A stretch of DNA of 64,000 nucleotides from contig SKCR01021417.1 in NCBI GenBank assembly GCA_019454045.1, forward strand, positions 1 through 64,000, read 5' to 3'. The DNA comes from Zanthoxylum bungeanum. Its lineage: Eukaryota > Streptophyta > Magnoliopsida > Sapindales > Rutaceae. The position numbers were made by a program, and so were the translations under genes. Of this stretch, positions 1 to 12,663 are shown one piece after another (the first letter of the stretch is position 1; each line of letters begins with the position of its first letter). A model generated the notes under the pieces. That model did not search any database and was not told the DNA's origin. It saw nothing but the letters and a program-made list of their open reading frames with translations.

Positions 1-927
1 AGCTTTTCCGCAGGGACCTCTTCAGCCGCATCCAGGATCATTGGCAATAGTTATCGATCTGTGAGTGGATTCTTTATTTTATATTTTCTTGACTTGTAAT
101 TTAAAATATTTTAAGTTTTGAAGTTTTATTTGTTTGAGGTTTTCAATTGATAAAGAATATGTATAATGATTAAATATTTCTGTCTCAAAGCTTGTCTAAT
201 ATTTTCATGATTTCTGAATTATCTATATGTCTCCGCTGAGATGCTTGATTGATGATATATTTCTGCCCCGACGCTTTTGCATGTTTTATGTTTTTATGAC
301 TCATCATTTTTTTTTCATCGAGGTGCTTATTTAGGGTCTCGTCCATCAGAAATGGAATAACCCGCTACCTTGTGGACAATGGATCGTTTGTTCCTTATTC
401 AGTCTTTGTGCACGACTTGGGCATTGAGTGTTTGATATGTTTTTGACGATGCATGCATGAAATATAGTTTATGGACATGTTTTAGAATTTTTCTTATGAT
501 TTTGTTATTTTTAGTATCCACTCATCAAGTCATTCAAACGATCTGACCCCCTCAAACACCACAGTTTATTTTGCAGATAGCTTTATCTGGTGAATCATAG
601 TCGAACAATAGCCTGAGATCTAGGAATTGAGTTACTGCAGTCACTAGTGTATGGGTCTGTCATGTTAAAGTTTATTGTCCGCATATTGATAAAATACATG
701 TATATCAGTTTGAGTCAAGTTTGAATGTATATGATGTTATTTAAATGAAATATAAGTATTTATCTAAAGTCAGTAAGTTATTCATATGGCAATAATTGGC
801 TCATGAATTGGTTTAATAAATGTCTGTTATAGTAATATAGTCTAGAAAATTAGAAACGGACAAAGGTTTAGGGTCGTGGTGAGGATCCATCAGCTGCCAG
901 TAGCATTTTCGCATTGGGGATGTTACA
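1..927 (+). mobile_element. Gypsy element A, 5' LTR (3' part only)
   Basis: The sequence is repeated, with scattered substitutions, at about 8414-9343. Both copies end in GGGGATGTTACA, and the first is followed at once by a PBS, so this is the 3' portion of a 5' LTR whose start lies before the window. The pairing with the 3' LTR fixes the plus orientation. No gene is seen. The first-order LTR shows phrases such as TTTCCGCCCCGA and GGGTCTCGTC that recur in the LTR fragment at 31149-32160, so that fragment belongs to the same family. Confidence 0.85.
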
Positions 928-931
928 AAGA

Positions 932-944
932 TGGTATCAGAGCA
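932..944 (+). other. Primer binding site, tRNA-iMet type
   Basis: TGGTATCAGAGCA starts four bases after the LTR end. This is the usual plant PBS complementary to the 3' end of initiator methionine tRNA. It fixes the boundary and the plus orientation of gypsy element A. Confidence 0.9.
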
Positions 945-3900
945 TGGTCTTGGGGTCAATGACTATAGTAGGAGAGTGATAGTGTCTTATATGTGTGGTA
1001 TGCCCGGGGTACCCATATATAAGGGGCTACTCTCCAGCATCCTCGATTTTAGTATGTTTACTTTTACCATAGTATATGATAGCCCATAAAGATAAGTGAG
1101 CCTAACCATAGATAATTTTCTGACTAGAGCCAGAAACCAGATATGCGAATATGCGACAGAGTGCTGAATTATGTTCAGAATTAGTTTTTCCCCCACTGAA
1201 GGATGATGGGGTAGTAAGTTGAGATTGTACAGAAAAGAGAATAGAGAGAATCCTAGAAGTCTAATAGGTATTTCAGATAAGTAAGCAATCACTGAGCTAT
1301 ATAGTAATTTTGTATTGAACAAGTGCCATGGTATATAGGTATTGACATGCTAGTAGTAGAATTGAACTTCACTATGAAACCTAAATCACAAGTAGTGCTC
1401 TCATCTTTCTAGTAGTACCTATTTCCGGCTCACCATGCAATATATATGTTCCTTTCCATTAAAGTCTTTCTATCCAAACAAATTTATATACCCTCCTCCA
1501 TGCTGTGATTCTTTCTAGAACAATAAAGCTTTGTAATAGAAGGGAAATAGGGTACGTGACTAAGGCACCAAGGATGAAAGTTAGCCACCTTAATGGTATA
1601 AATCTCATACATTGTGATTGATAAGCATAATAGAAGTTCGGGACACTACTTATTTTCTTTCGACTCTTTTCGATAAGAGGCTAAGTAAACCTCAATCATA
1701 AGTAATTCATTCTTTCAAGTACTAGTACTTCCTTGATATCCAAGGTTCTGATTCTTGATAACCAATTCGATTCTTAGTTATCGCCAGAACTCAGTATTAG
1801 TCACCTATCGGTTTGAGAAATATTGGCATAAGATAAAAGATGCAAGAAATCAATATTTGTCATGGAAGTTTCCTATAGACATGAAATGCCTCAAATGACG
1901 TAAAGATTCTAGACACCCAAACCCAGGCTCGTAAGAAGTAAAGCGGATGTCGATAAGAAATTCGATTAGTTGTCATAATCAAGGAACTCGATATGGATAA
2001 GGCCCTGACATACCCCGATTCTAACCTCTCAGTAATAGCAGTTAAGGAAACTATCATGATGAAGTCTACCTCATACCTACCTTACATGAGTAATAGGCTC
2101 TACCAAAACATAGGATACCAGAACAAGAACGTCGACATCCGTTGAGATGTGAATGCTTGGCCTATCCTTCACCAGCATAGATAAAGATCACCGTATGAAC
2201 ATTCAGTATACATAATGCAATATCCTAAGACAGAAACGGAAAATACTAGAAGAGAGATCACCCAGAAAAGGTCAAAGGAAGTTTCTAAAGTTAGAAAGAA
2301 AAAACTCAACATAAACCAAGGTTAGCAAATTTACAGTACTGGTAATAACCTATAGATCATATCAATGTCAGTAGAAATCCGTGTGAGCTTAAAAGGATAA
2401 ATCCATGAGATTAAAGGTACCCAGGAATTAACAAGAATACCATCATGAACAAGTAAGATTAAACGACATAATTGTAGCTTATATCAAGAACAGAAGGCAG
2501 AGATCTAGGAAGTAGCTCATAAGAACGAACCATTGCTAGTCTCGGCAGCACAGCTTAGAGCCAAGAGCTAGGTTATGGAAATAAATAATATAGAAGGGTG
2601 CGGAAAGTAACAAGAAGTTCAATACATATAGTAACAGAGATAACGTAGCTTAAGGACAATAAAGTAAATGGAAACCTCATGATGGTTGATAAAAGTTGTG
2701 GAACGTTAAGATATAGAGTCGTCGATGCAGATTCCAATAGAACGAATGATGATTCTTCTTTCCAGCAGCCTCTACTCTAGTAAGTATATAGACACCTAAC
2801 CAGACCATCAATGAGCCTAGACAATTCACAAATGATGTGTATTCTCAGATTTCCATGGAAAGCATGTAGTCACCTCTCAACTTAGAGCCCAATAAGGATT
2901 TGGACAAGTAAAGAATAATACCTATGAGACAGTAAGATAGTCGTACCAAGAAATTTAATAGAATCTATATAGGAACCATAAGATATTAATACTCTGTATG
3001 AGATAGAGTAATTTAAATTCACAATAAGACTAGCCGAATATAGAAGTGATAACCTATCTTATTATAGAATTGATAGCCTTCAAGCAAGTAAAGGCTCAAT
3101 AGAGTAACGAACCAAAGTAAGAAATGAATATGCATATAACGACCCCTAGAAGTAAGATATACGACTTGTACAGAGCTTCCCATCATAACTATAGAGGAAA
3201 AAGTTAGTAAGAGAACAACACCCAAACCGAAGGTTCAGTAATGATACCATAACTTGTCATAAAATGTGGAGCTTCCAGAGAAGTAATCACTTAAGAGGTT
3301 TAAAAAATTGAGATAAGTAGAAGGATCAACAAATGGAGTATAGTAGTATTTTGAGAGAGCATAAACCTGAAGGAGGTTCTCAGTAAGGGATAATATGACC
3401 AATAGTTGGAAATAAATCAGGAGTAGAGTTGAAAGAGGTAATTCATCTAGTTCCTGGCAGTAGTACCTTAGTATGGGAAACCAATACCAAATATATAAAT
3501 AAGGGAATCCTAGGATTATAAATGAGCAACATGTTCTACTACAGCACGCAAAGCTAGCGAGGCCACCACAACCAAAAAGACTTCAGGATCAACCCCACCC
3601 TCTCAACCCTCATTAGACTACAGCTGTAATGATAGACCTCGAGATACGTCCCACTGATATTCCCAGAAGCAAGTGAACTTGTGGTGTAGTAGGGTATTCT
3701 ATATGGTAAGGAAAGAGACATTTAAAAGGTAATATTCTTCAGATAAGAATACAGAGATATAGATCACAGAAGTTCCAAGTATAGATTAGATCAGAAAAGA
3801 AGACAAAAATGACTCTAAGAAAAAGATTTAAATGATGAACTATCAAGACAATACAATGAAAAGAAGAAGCATTAGTCAAATAAGGACAAGTATACATGAG

Positions 3901-4498
3901 TGACAGAGTTAGGCATGACCAAGGACCTATAGCAACAGACTTTTCCATTTAGAAATTAAAGAAAAAAGATATCAATAGAATATATTGTGGAAGGCATAAT
4001 AGTAAGCCTTTAGGTGCTAGTATAAGACCGAAGTCCTATTAAATATAGATTGGGAGAAATATAATGAGTATAACCCGTATATTTCCCTTCGAAGCGCACC
4101 GTTATAAATAAATGCTTAGGATGACTCGAAACGGATTTATGGAGGTATAACATAAATACGGCTAAGGAAACTAAGTATACAATATTGTTGAGACCGGAAC
4201 GACAATTGACAGAGCAAAAATATGGAAATAATTGAAAGTGGGATATTCCATAGTGCAACCAGACAAAGAGAACAAGTCAATGTAAAATGTGGTTAACCAT
4301 ATTTGTACTAGCAACAAATTGGAAGGTACGAGAAGACTATGAATATTAACCAAACCTGAGTCGCCAGTGTCAACGTTAATAGAGAAAGACACAATCTAAG
4401 CACAAATAGAAGGACGGCCAGAAAGTCTGCACAGAATTAATATCCTAAATATAAGAAACGTCGGTAAATAACAATAGTAAGTTAGGAGTGTTGGTGTT
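945..4498 (+). mobile_element. Decayed interior of gypsy element A
   Basis: About 3.5 kb between the PBS and a truncated copia LTR. Position implies a gag-pol interior, but I find no protease, reverse transcriptase or integrase motif. The longest open frames are short, lie mostly on the minus strand, and look like chance frames in heavily mutated DNA. There is no polypurine tract before 4499, so the 3' end of the interior is missing or was displaced by the copia LTR insertion. Nothing else is recognised in this stretch. Confidence 0.6.
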
Positions 4499-6998
4499 TT
4501 AGGCAGTGTTTCCGGATACGCAGCGGAATGCCGAAAAATCAAATTTTCAAATTTCTTTTATTTTTCTTGGGTAATTAAAATAAAATAATTTATTTTAATC
4601 ACTCAATACTCAACAAAACATATTTTTACCCAAAAATTCACAATTTTTCAATATTTCCGAAAGACCCATATATTTTGCATTTTGATCATTTTAGTCCTAG
4701 TTTGTCAAATACAAAATTAGGTGATTTCAAGTCACTATCAAAATGATTTATATATGTCATACATGCCAAAATACATCAAGCAACCAAAAATATCATATTT
4801 CCCCAAATTGCCGAAATGTCCCCATAGTTTCAAGGTAGATCATTTTTTTCCAATCTTGTCAAAACAAGCTTAGATGATATCCAATCAAACCCAAACTGAT
4901 TTGTATATCTTATATACATCAAAATACAACATATATATGAAAAGCCCCAATTTTGGTTTAAGTTAGAAACCCTAATTTTTCAATTAATCAAATTAACCAA
5001 AAATAACCAAAATTAATGCAATCCAACACTTTAACCTAATCTCTACAACACCAAACAAGTCTCACCACTTTGAAATAACTCAAGAAAAATCATAGGTCAT
5101 CATTGAGTTGCCTAACAACTCTATAATGGCAACCAAGTCATATAATGACTAAAAGAGAGCTTAATAACACTTTATAACCTTTCTTTGATAACATACATGC
5201 TAACATCTTTCATTTAAGCTTCTAATAATCATATTACAAAACTAAAAGAGTAGAGAAATAACCAAATATCATATGTTGTAGCTTAGAACTATAGAAATAT
5301 TTTTCTAGTTGAAAAAGAGTTGAAAAAACTTACAAATCCTTAAGATTTCTTCAAATCCTTCTTTAGTTCTTCACTTTTCTCTCGACCTTTTTGTGATATT
5401 TTAGAAGCTAGATCATAAAGGTCGAGGTCATCGCATACGTATAATCCCTCCGTCACAGGTATCCTGATTATCCCAGAGATACAGATATAAACGTCAAATC
5501 TCTATAGGTATAATCCCGTCGAAGTATCTATTAGCGATCTCTTAATAACACTTAAGGCCCACTTCTACATTGTACCACGAGCCCATGTATGTAATAGATG
5601 CTAATCCCAAAATGAATACCTATGTTTTGTACACATAACTGACAGATCATATCTTGATACACATATGATATCCTGAGAATCAGTCCACACTCAATGAACA
5701 TGTGGAAGACCTAAAAAGGTCGGTGACGTAACTGCCATCAAAGTGTGGAGGATATCTCATATATCCACAGTGGTATATCAAGTCAAAGAATCACTATACT
5801 ACTTAACCCGAGAAGATTATTATTGACGTTGGTGTACCATCTATTAAGAATCTTCGATGAGTCGTTCAGTGTTTATCCAATATAAACACCTACATGTCTA
5901 TATGTGTCTCCCAGGACTCATGGTTCATTAAGAAACCATTGGAATCCAATATTCCAATATACGACATGTACCAGTCTCTGCGGGTTTACTTACTGACCAA
6001 GCAATTGTAAACCTTGACCAGGAACAGATTAAGAATGACACTATTTAGGGGTGAGCAAAACCGATTTCGGTTCCGGTTCCACATGGAACCGGAACCTACC
6101 CGGAAAAAATCGGTTCCTAACTAAGTGGAACCGGAACCTACCCAATTAAATAGGATACCCTATTATTCGGTTCCAATTCGGTTCCGGTCCGATTCTGAAT
6201 TACCCTATTTATATAACATTATCAAACTTTAAAAATGTAATTATTAGTTGCGTCAATTGTACAAACAACTAAGAATCATATTGCTAACTGAAGAATCCAA
6301 TAAGAAGACAGTTATCAAACATTACCAAAAAAAAAAAAAAAAGGAGCTAATGTACTGAAACACAAAATAATATAAACATGAAAAAAATTGATAAACAATC
6401 ACAAATATCTCCACTCAGTTACTAGTTTTCAATCATAGTAATAAAGAATCCTTAATTTTTATTTTTATTTTTTTCTTTCTCATCTATTGGCTTCTCTCAG
6501 TTTGAGGATTTGAAAATATATGAATATGATGTTTCATTACAAAAAAAATTGCAAAAAAAATTCAGGAAACAATGATTTATAGATACAAAAGAATTAACAT
6601 TAGGGCCCATAAAGGAAACCACCCAATCTCTCGAGTCTAGCCATACGGACTGGGCTTTAAATAAACTGCTAAGAAATTTTCATAAACTCCTTAAGGTTTG
6701 TACAAATGTAAATTTAGACTAGAGAAGAGCAAGCAATAGGTAGATGTAGGTTTTACATTCGGGTATCAAATCGGGTATCGAATCTGGTTCTAAATTCGGT
6801 TCCGGTTCCGGTTCCGGATATTCTGGAACCGGAACCGGACCGGTTAAAAATCGGTTCCATTTATTTGGAACCGGAACTGGACCGGTTACAACCGGTTCCG
6901 GTTCTATACCCGGATTTTCGGTCCGGTTCCAACCGGTTCCGGGTAGACCCGGAACCAGTGCTCACCCCTAACACTATTATGATATAGCCTATGGTATT
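4499..6998 (-). mobile_element. Truncated copia LTR, interrupted by a hAT element
   Basis: It starts TGTTGGTGTTTTAGGC and continues with GCAGCGGAA. It is collinear with most of the solo LTR at 27993-30384, sharing the block CTCCGTCACAGGTATCC and the GTACCA/AAGAATCT stretch around 5840 and 29980. The far end, expected to finish in CCAACA, is missing: homology fades soon after the hAT insertion near 6985-7000. The orientation is inferred from the copia pair at 42-60 kb, where the TGTTGGGTTTC end is the 3' end of the LTR. Only shadow open frames occur. Confidence 0.7.
6046..6970. mobile_element. Non-autonomous hAT transposon (GGTTCC type)
   Basis: A 925-bp element with perfect 12-bp terminal inverted repeats, TAGGGGTGAGCA and TGCTCACCCCTA. 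A perfect 8-bp TSD, ACACTATT, lies at 6038-6045 and 6971-6978. TIR form and TSD length identify the hAT superfamily. Both subterminal regions (6060-6185 and 6775-6955) are packed with GGTTCCGG and CCGGAACC motifs, which are candidate transposase-binding arrays. The middle is AT-rich and has no transposase frame. It sits inside the truncated copia LTR, which dates it after that insertion. Confidence 0.93.
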
Positions 6999-7229
6999 TA
7001 GGTTGTAACCTTTTCATACGATCTCCGATTTTAATGAATTTTATATCGTCGGAAAGATAAGACCGAGACCTGCAACTTCCACATTGAATATTTTTCCAAA
7101 TTCGAATCACAAGCTAGTCAAAAATTATAATTTCCGTGGCTACTATAGTAAATTCAAGAATGGGCTAGAATTGAGTGATGTGGTAAATTTTGGACCACTT
7201 ATTTCATAACAAAAAATCAGCTATTTCCC

Positions 7230-7237
7230 TATAAATA
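7230..7237 (+). promoter_or_regulatory. TATA box in the LTR of gypsy A
   Basis: TATAAATA after a C-rich TTTCCC stretch, with a TCTTCTTCTC tract about 20 bases further on, is the usual layout of a plant LTR core promoter. LTR B has TATATAAG at the equivalent place on the minus strand (23588-23595). Confidence 0.5.
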
Positions 7238-7872
7238 AGAGACTATTCACCCATCTTCTTCTCAAGCAAAAATGTGAGTCATGTTTCTTGAGAGTTCTCC
7301 AATTTTCTTCATTCTCATGGCAAACTTTGAGGAAAGGGTGGTGATTTTCAAGTTCCAAACACACCAAGTAAGCTATTTTTTTCTTTTTCCTTCCTTTAAT
7401 CTTGAGTTTATGGCATGAATCTTCTTCCCCCAAATTGGCACATGGAAGAACCCTAGAATTCATTTCTTCATTTTAGCTTTGATCAAGTTGCTAGCATGCA
7501 TAAATATGCATTTCATGATGGTATAAGAAGGAAATTAGAATTATTTTATGAAATGCCCAAATTCATCTCAAGGCCAAAATTATATGGGTCTTGAGAGGGA
7601 GTGTTTTTGCTTCTTAATGATAATTGATATAGAAGCATGCATCAGGCGATGTTTGATATGAGTTGTTTTGGGCTTAAGTTGGTAATTTAAAGTTGCATTT
7701 TTCATGAGCATTGGATGAATTACATTTGTGTGTGAGAGGTTTGAGTTTCTGAAATAATACTTATTCAAATGCGTGGATGATGTTTTACATATGTTGAAGT
7801 GAAGATGAGGGTGTTGGAATTGATTTGGGCAATGATAATGGAGAACTGATATTGGGCCATGAGATCGGGCTA

Positions 7873-8255
7873 GCGTCGTGACACTGAACATGAAAATACC
7901 ATCCACCTCGGATCGGTGTGTGTGGTAGTCACATTGAACATGAAAATACCTTCCACCTCGTGTCGGTGCGTGTGGGAGTCACGTTGAACATGAAAATACC
8001 CTCCACCTCGGGTCAGTGCGTGTGGGAGTCACACTGAACATGAAAATACCCTCTACCTCAGGTCGGTCGAGTGGTAGACTCGGGTCGATCGTGTGGAAGA
8101 CTCAGGTCAGTCATGTTATAGGCTCGGGTCAGTCGAGTGGAAGACTCGGGTCGGTCGAGTGGTAGACTCGGGTCGGTCGTGTGGTAGACTCAGGTCGGTT
8201 GTGTGGAAGACTCAGGTCGGTCATGTGGAAGTCTTGGGTTGGTCGCAACAAGACC
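7873..8255 (+). repeat. Minisatellite in the gypsy A 3' LTR
   Basis: Two nested periods. From 7873 to about 8060 there are four copies of a roughly 60-bp unit built around GAACATGAAAATACC, CCACCTCGGGTCGGTG and GTGTGGGAGTCAC. From about 8060 to 8255 there are seven or so shorter units of about 28 bp (GACTCGGGTCGGTC with GTGTGG). The 72-residue frame here is only a by-product of the repeat. Confidence 0.85.
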
Positions 8256-10625
8256 AATTTCATTCCATTTCAGTTTCACCTTCAGATGTTAAAATCCGAT
8301 TAGCACATTAGTCATCCCGACACGTATGCAACATGTATGAGCATCCATTATATCCATGACCATGATTAGATTCCAACTTATATATGCTAACCATACTCGA
8401 ATACATGACAGGCTAGCTTTTCCGCAGATACCTCTTTAGTTGCATCCAAGATCATTGGCAATAGTTATCAATCTGTGAGTGGATACTTTATTTTATGTTT
8501 TCTTGACTTATAATTTAAAATATTTTAAGTTTTGAAGTTTTATTTGTTTGAGATTTTAAATTGATAAAGAATATGCATAATGATTAAATATTTTCGTCTC
8601 AGCGCTTGTTTAATGTTTTCATGATTTCTAAATTATCTATATGTTTCTGTTTAGATGCTTGATTGATTATATGTTTCCGCCCCGAATCTTGTTGCATGTT
8701 TTATATTTTTATGAATCATCATATGTTTTCGTCGGGGTGCTTGTTTAGGGTCTCGTCTATCAGAAATGGATTAACCCGCTAACTTGAGAGATAAGGGATC
8801 GTTCGTTCCTCGCTCAGTCTTTGCGCGCAACTTGGAAGTTGAGCGCTTGATATGTTTTTGACGATGCATGCATGAAAAATGGTTTATGGACATGTTTTAG
8901 AATTTTTCTTATGGTTTTGTTATTTTTAGTATCCACTCACCAGGTCGTTCAAACGATCTGACCCCCCCTAAACACCACAGTTTATTTTACATGTAGCTTT
9001 ATCTCATGAGTCATAGCCCAACATGAGCCTGAGATCGAGGAATTGAGTTACTGCAGTCACTAGAGTATGGGTATGTCATGCTAAGTTTATTGTCTGCGTA
9101 TTGATAAAATACATATATGTCAGTTTGAGTCAAGTTCGAATATATATGATGTTATTTAAATGAAATATAAGTATTTATCTAAAGTCCAGTAAGTTGTTCA
9201 TATGGCAATAATTGGCTCATGAATTGGTTTAATAAATGTTTGTTATAGTATCATAGTCTAGAAAGTTAGAAATGGTCTAAGGCTTAGAATTTTGGTGAGG
9301 ATCCATCACTTACCGGTAGCATTTCCGCATTGGGGATGTTACAAGCTTGACCACTATATATATGATCACAATAATAATGGTTTAAGAAATCAATGATCAC
9401 CTAACAATTATATGACAATTGATGACACCTCTCAATAAATAATGACTACCTAAATTATAGTTAAAAAGTCAATAATTACCCAATAGTGATATGAAAATTG
9501 ACAATCATGGAATTTTTTAAAGTTTAAAACAAAAATAAGATAAATAAAAATATTAATGAATTTAAAAGTCAATCAAATGTTAGAAAATTATAACTTTTGA
9601 AGATTTTAAAAAATGATTATAATAATGCGAGAGCATAAATGAATGAAAAATTTGTATCTTTTAAAGATATTTTAGCATTCACCGACAGTGATATGAAAAT
9701 TGATAATAATAAAAATATTTTAATTTTAAAATATAAGATAAGTAAGGAGGATATGGTTGAAATTAAAAGTCAATCAAAGGTAAAAAAAATAATAATAATG
9801 AAAATTTGTGATGATTGCTAAAAACGATTTATGAATGAGACTATAAATGAATGAAGAAACTCATCTCTTACAAAGACTTTTTGCCTTTCACCTCATTTTC
9901 GTTTTCATCTTTTTCCCATTACAATAAAAAGACAATAAGATAGGAAAAACAGTGTAATTTATACCATTATATTTTACTAAACTAAATGTGTAGGGATCTT
10001 AATAAAATTTGGCAATGTTACCTAGCTATCTCTGAGGACGAAACTTCACTAGCTCTGCAATTACATATATTCATATAATGATATAAAAAGTAAATAATTA
10101 CTTAAAAATTATATGACATTTGACGCCTTTCAATACATAACGATTACATTAATTATGGTAAAAAAAAATCAATAATTACTCAATAGTGATATGAAAATTG
10201 ACAATAATGAAAGTCGTTTAAAGCATAAATAAGATAAGGAATGATATGAATGAAAGTAAAAGTCAATCAAAAGCCCGAAAATAAAAAAAAATAAAATGAA
10301 AATTACTAAAAATGATTTTATGAATGGAACTATACATGAATGAAAAATTTATGAAGACCTTTCACCTGCCATCCTATCTTATAAAATAATCGATGATTCT
10401 ACTCGATCTTATTCAATCCCAAATATTAGAGTTTTGGATTGAATAAAAAGGCATTAAGACATAAATTATTTATAATTTATAAAATTGTATTTTACAAAAC
10501 TTAAACTAAATGTTTTAGGATCTTAATAAAATTTGATAGTATTAATATCAAATTAAGAATTTGATAGTATTATTCAATCACAAGCTTTTAGAGTTTTGGA
10601 TTGAATAAAAAGGCATTAAGACATA

Positions 10626-10628
<3 letters not shown>

Positions 10629-10667
<39 letters not shown>
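10629..10667. repeat. AT dinucleotide microsatellite
   Basis: An uninterrupted alternating A/T tract of about 39 bp inside a repeat unit. Shorter AT runs occur at about 19030-19050 and 19438-19456, both within the same repeat family or its insertions. Confidence 0.95.
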
Positions 10668-10672
<5 letters not shown>

Positions 10673-10929
10673 TTATAAAATTATAGTTTACAAAACTTAA
10701 ACTAAATGTTTTAGGATCTTAATAAAATTTGACAGAGCTACCCGACTAACACTGACTCAGGACACTCCACTAGCTCGACCACTATATAGATCACATTAAA
10801 CTAAATGGTTTAAGAAATCAATGATCACTAAATATTTATATAGCAATTGATGACGCTTCTCAATACATAATGGCTTATGGTTAAAAAGTCAATAATTACC
10901 CAAGAATGATATGAAAATTGATAACAATA

Positions 10930-11075
10930 ATAATATATTTATACATATTTTTTCCGAATTTACTCTCAACTCTCTCATTATAGCTACAATGTGTTACAAT
11001 GATTCACTCTATTTACAGTGAGAGAATTAGGAGAAATTTATGGAAAATTGTATATAAATTTAGTATTTTTAAATT
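10930..11075. mobile_element. Imperfect foldback MITE candidate
   Basis: The arms fold on each other: the left has TTTATACATATTTTTTCCG, CTCTCTCATT and ATAGCTACA, while the right has TGAGAGAATTAGGAG, ATGGAAAATTGTATATAAAT. It resembles the cleaner foldback 170 bp downstream, with which it shares the TAGCTACA/TACAGTGAGA core. Boundaries and TSD are not clear, so the class is tentative. Confidence 0.45.
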
Positions 11076-11236
11076 TACAATGATAAAAATCTTTTAAACT
11101 TTAAAACACAAATAAGATAAGTAAAGATACTAATGAATTTAAATGTCAATCAAATCAAAGGTTAAAAATCAAAATACTTATTGCAAAATGCCAAAAAACT
11201 GTTTGCAACCTGACAACTGTTGAAGATTGCTAAAAT

Positions 11237-11384
11237 CAAAAATGATATTCTTACATAATTTTATACATAAAATTTTCCAGAATGTCTCACTGTAGCTACA
11301 GTGAATTACTGTAGCTACACTGTAGCTACAATGAGACATTCGGGAAAATTTTATGTACAAAATTATGTAAGAATATCATTGTTG
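11237..11384. mobile_element. Foldback MITE, Mutator-like
   Basis: A 148-bp hairpin element with arms of about 65 bp and only a few mismatches (left CAAAAATGATATTC, right GAATATCATTGTTG). It is flanked by a 10-bp direct repeat, TTGCTAAAAT, at 11227-11236 and 11385-11394. Other copies of the host repeat unit contain a single GATTGCTAAAA or GATTGTTAAAA at this place, which supports a real insertion. A TSD of 9-10 bp is typical of Mutator-like MITEs. The loop side holds repeated CTGTAGCTACA palindromes. Confidence 0.75.
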
Positions 11385-11394
11385 TTGCTAAAAT

Positions 11395-12355
11395 ATGAAA
11401 AATTCACATCTTGTAACATCAAATGATCTATTACACTAAGTTTTTCTTTTATTATTATTATTTTTTTTGAATGGATAGAAATCTCATCGTCAAATCACCT
11501 TTTTCAGGTAAAATTCTCGGTTGTCTCAGATTCTTACAAGAAATACACTCTCTGAATTCGAACTTAAGACCTCAAGGTGAGATCTTCAGTCATACACCAC
11601 CAAATCACGTTCATTTGAGATTTTTTTTTTCTTTTATTACACTAAGCTTTGTTTCTTCATTTTCTTTTATTACGCTAAGCTTTTTTATTGTGATATTGGA
11701 AACATACTTTTTTAGATTGTGATATTAGAAATATATTCCTCAAAATCTTAATCACAGTTTGGTGACCGTTATATTTTAACAATGGTTAATTAATAGTTAA
11801 CTAAAATTTTGATGTAAAAGTAATAGGATGTTAGGTTCTATATATATTTAGTAGTAAATTGTAATTTATCAATACTCACAATATTTAATTGTTATCTTGC
11901 GATAATGTTAGTAATAAAATGTAAATAATTCTTAAATAAATATTATTCTTTCTAAGTTAAATAGAAAGAAGTCATTCATTACAAAAAGTATGTTATATAT
12001 AAGAGGGTCCATTTCAATTTAAAATTTTAACTTAAAATTAAGCTTCAAGATATAGGTTATTAATATCATTCAATTAAATGGATCAAAAGATACTAAACTC
12101 GAAAATTGTGTCTGAAATGGTGCCTGAAAAGGAAAATCCAAAACAACATCCTTTTGGATTCGTCTTTTCAAGCACAATTTCTGGATAAACTAACATTATT
12201 CATATAATAGTTGATGAATTAATATCATTAAATGTTATTTTAATTTTGAATATTTACCATATGATTTACTGAAATCAATAAAAAATATTTTGATATCTAG
12301 ATTTTAAGTTAAAATTTTATGTTCAAATAGCCCCATTCATTAAAAAAAAATTGTG
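11395..12355 (+). repeat. Segmental duplicate, copy 1
   Basis: This segment is collinear with 17925-18985. Both contain CATCAAA-GATCTATT, repeated CTTTTATTACACTAAGCTT, GTGATATT-GAAA, GGTTAATTAAT and a stretch with AAAAGGA followed by CGTCTTTT or CATCGTTTTGG. Copy 1 carries the SINE. Copy 2 carries the hAT MITE at 18319-18611. Neither insertion is in the other copy, so the duplication predates both. Confidence 0.75.
11455..11625 (-). mobile_element. SINE insertion with TSD
   Basis: About 171 bp flanked by the 14-bp direct repeat TTTTTCTTTTATTA (11441-11454 and 11626-11639). On the minus strand it has a possible A box near TGGTGTATGACTGA, a B-box-like AGTTCGAATTC, and an AAAAAAAATAATAATAAT tail at its 3' end. 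A paralogous segment near 17945-17970 has the same flanks with no insert, an empty site. Internal Pol III boxes, tail and long TSD together point to a tRNA-derived SINE. Confidence 0.72.
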
Positions 12356-12663
12356 GAAATTGAGTAAGGATTGCATGGAATAAAAATACATTAAGATAGA
12401 AAAAAATATTTATAATTTATACAGATAAGTTTTACTTAGCTAAAAAGGGCTATCCTGTTACGGCTCAGAATGAAAATAAATGAGGTAAGGAAGGATATGA
12501 ATGAAATAAAAATCAATCAAAAGCCAGAAAATGAAAACTTATGAAGATTGTTAAAAATGATTTTACAACGAGACTATATATGAATAAAAAATTCATGAAG
12601 ATCTTTCGCCTTCCATCCCGTCTCAAAAAAAAATCGACGATTCTACTATAATTATCCAATCAG

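Larger units (their letters stand above)
6999..9343 (+). mobile_element. Gypsy element A, 3' LTR
   Basis: Its 3' part (8414-9343) matches the LTR piece at the window start and ends GGGGATGTTACA. Its 5' part (about 7010-7260) is homologous to the reverse complement of the LTR at 23570-23822, including the run CAACTTCC followed by TTGAATATTTTTCCAAATTCGAA. The exact start is lost at the junction with the copia remnant. After the end, the bases AGCTT (9344-9348) should be the TSD, but the matching copy lies outside the window. It carries a TATA box and a minisatellite, listed separately. Confidence 0.75.

Noticed and set aside
7873..8255. CRISPR-like regularly spaced repeats
   Set aside because: The units are directly tandem without unique spacers, lie in a plant LTR, and no cas-like genes exist here.
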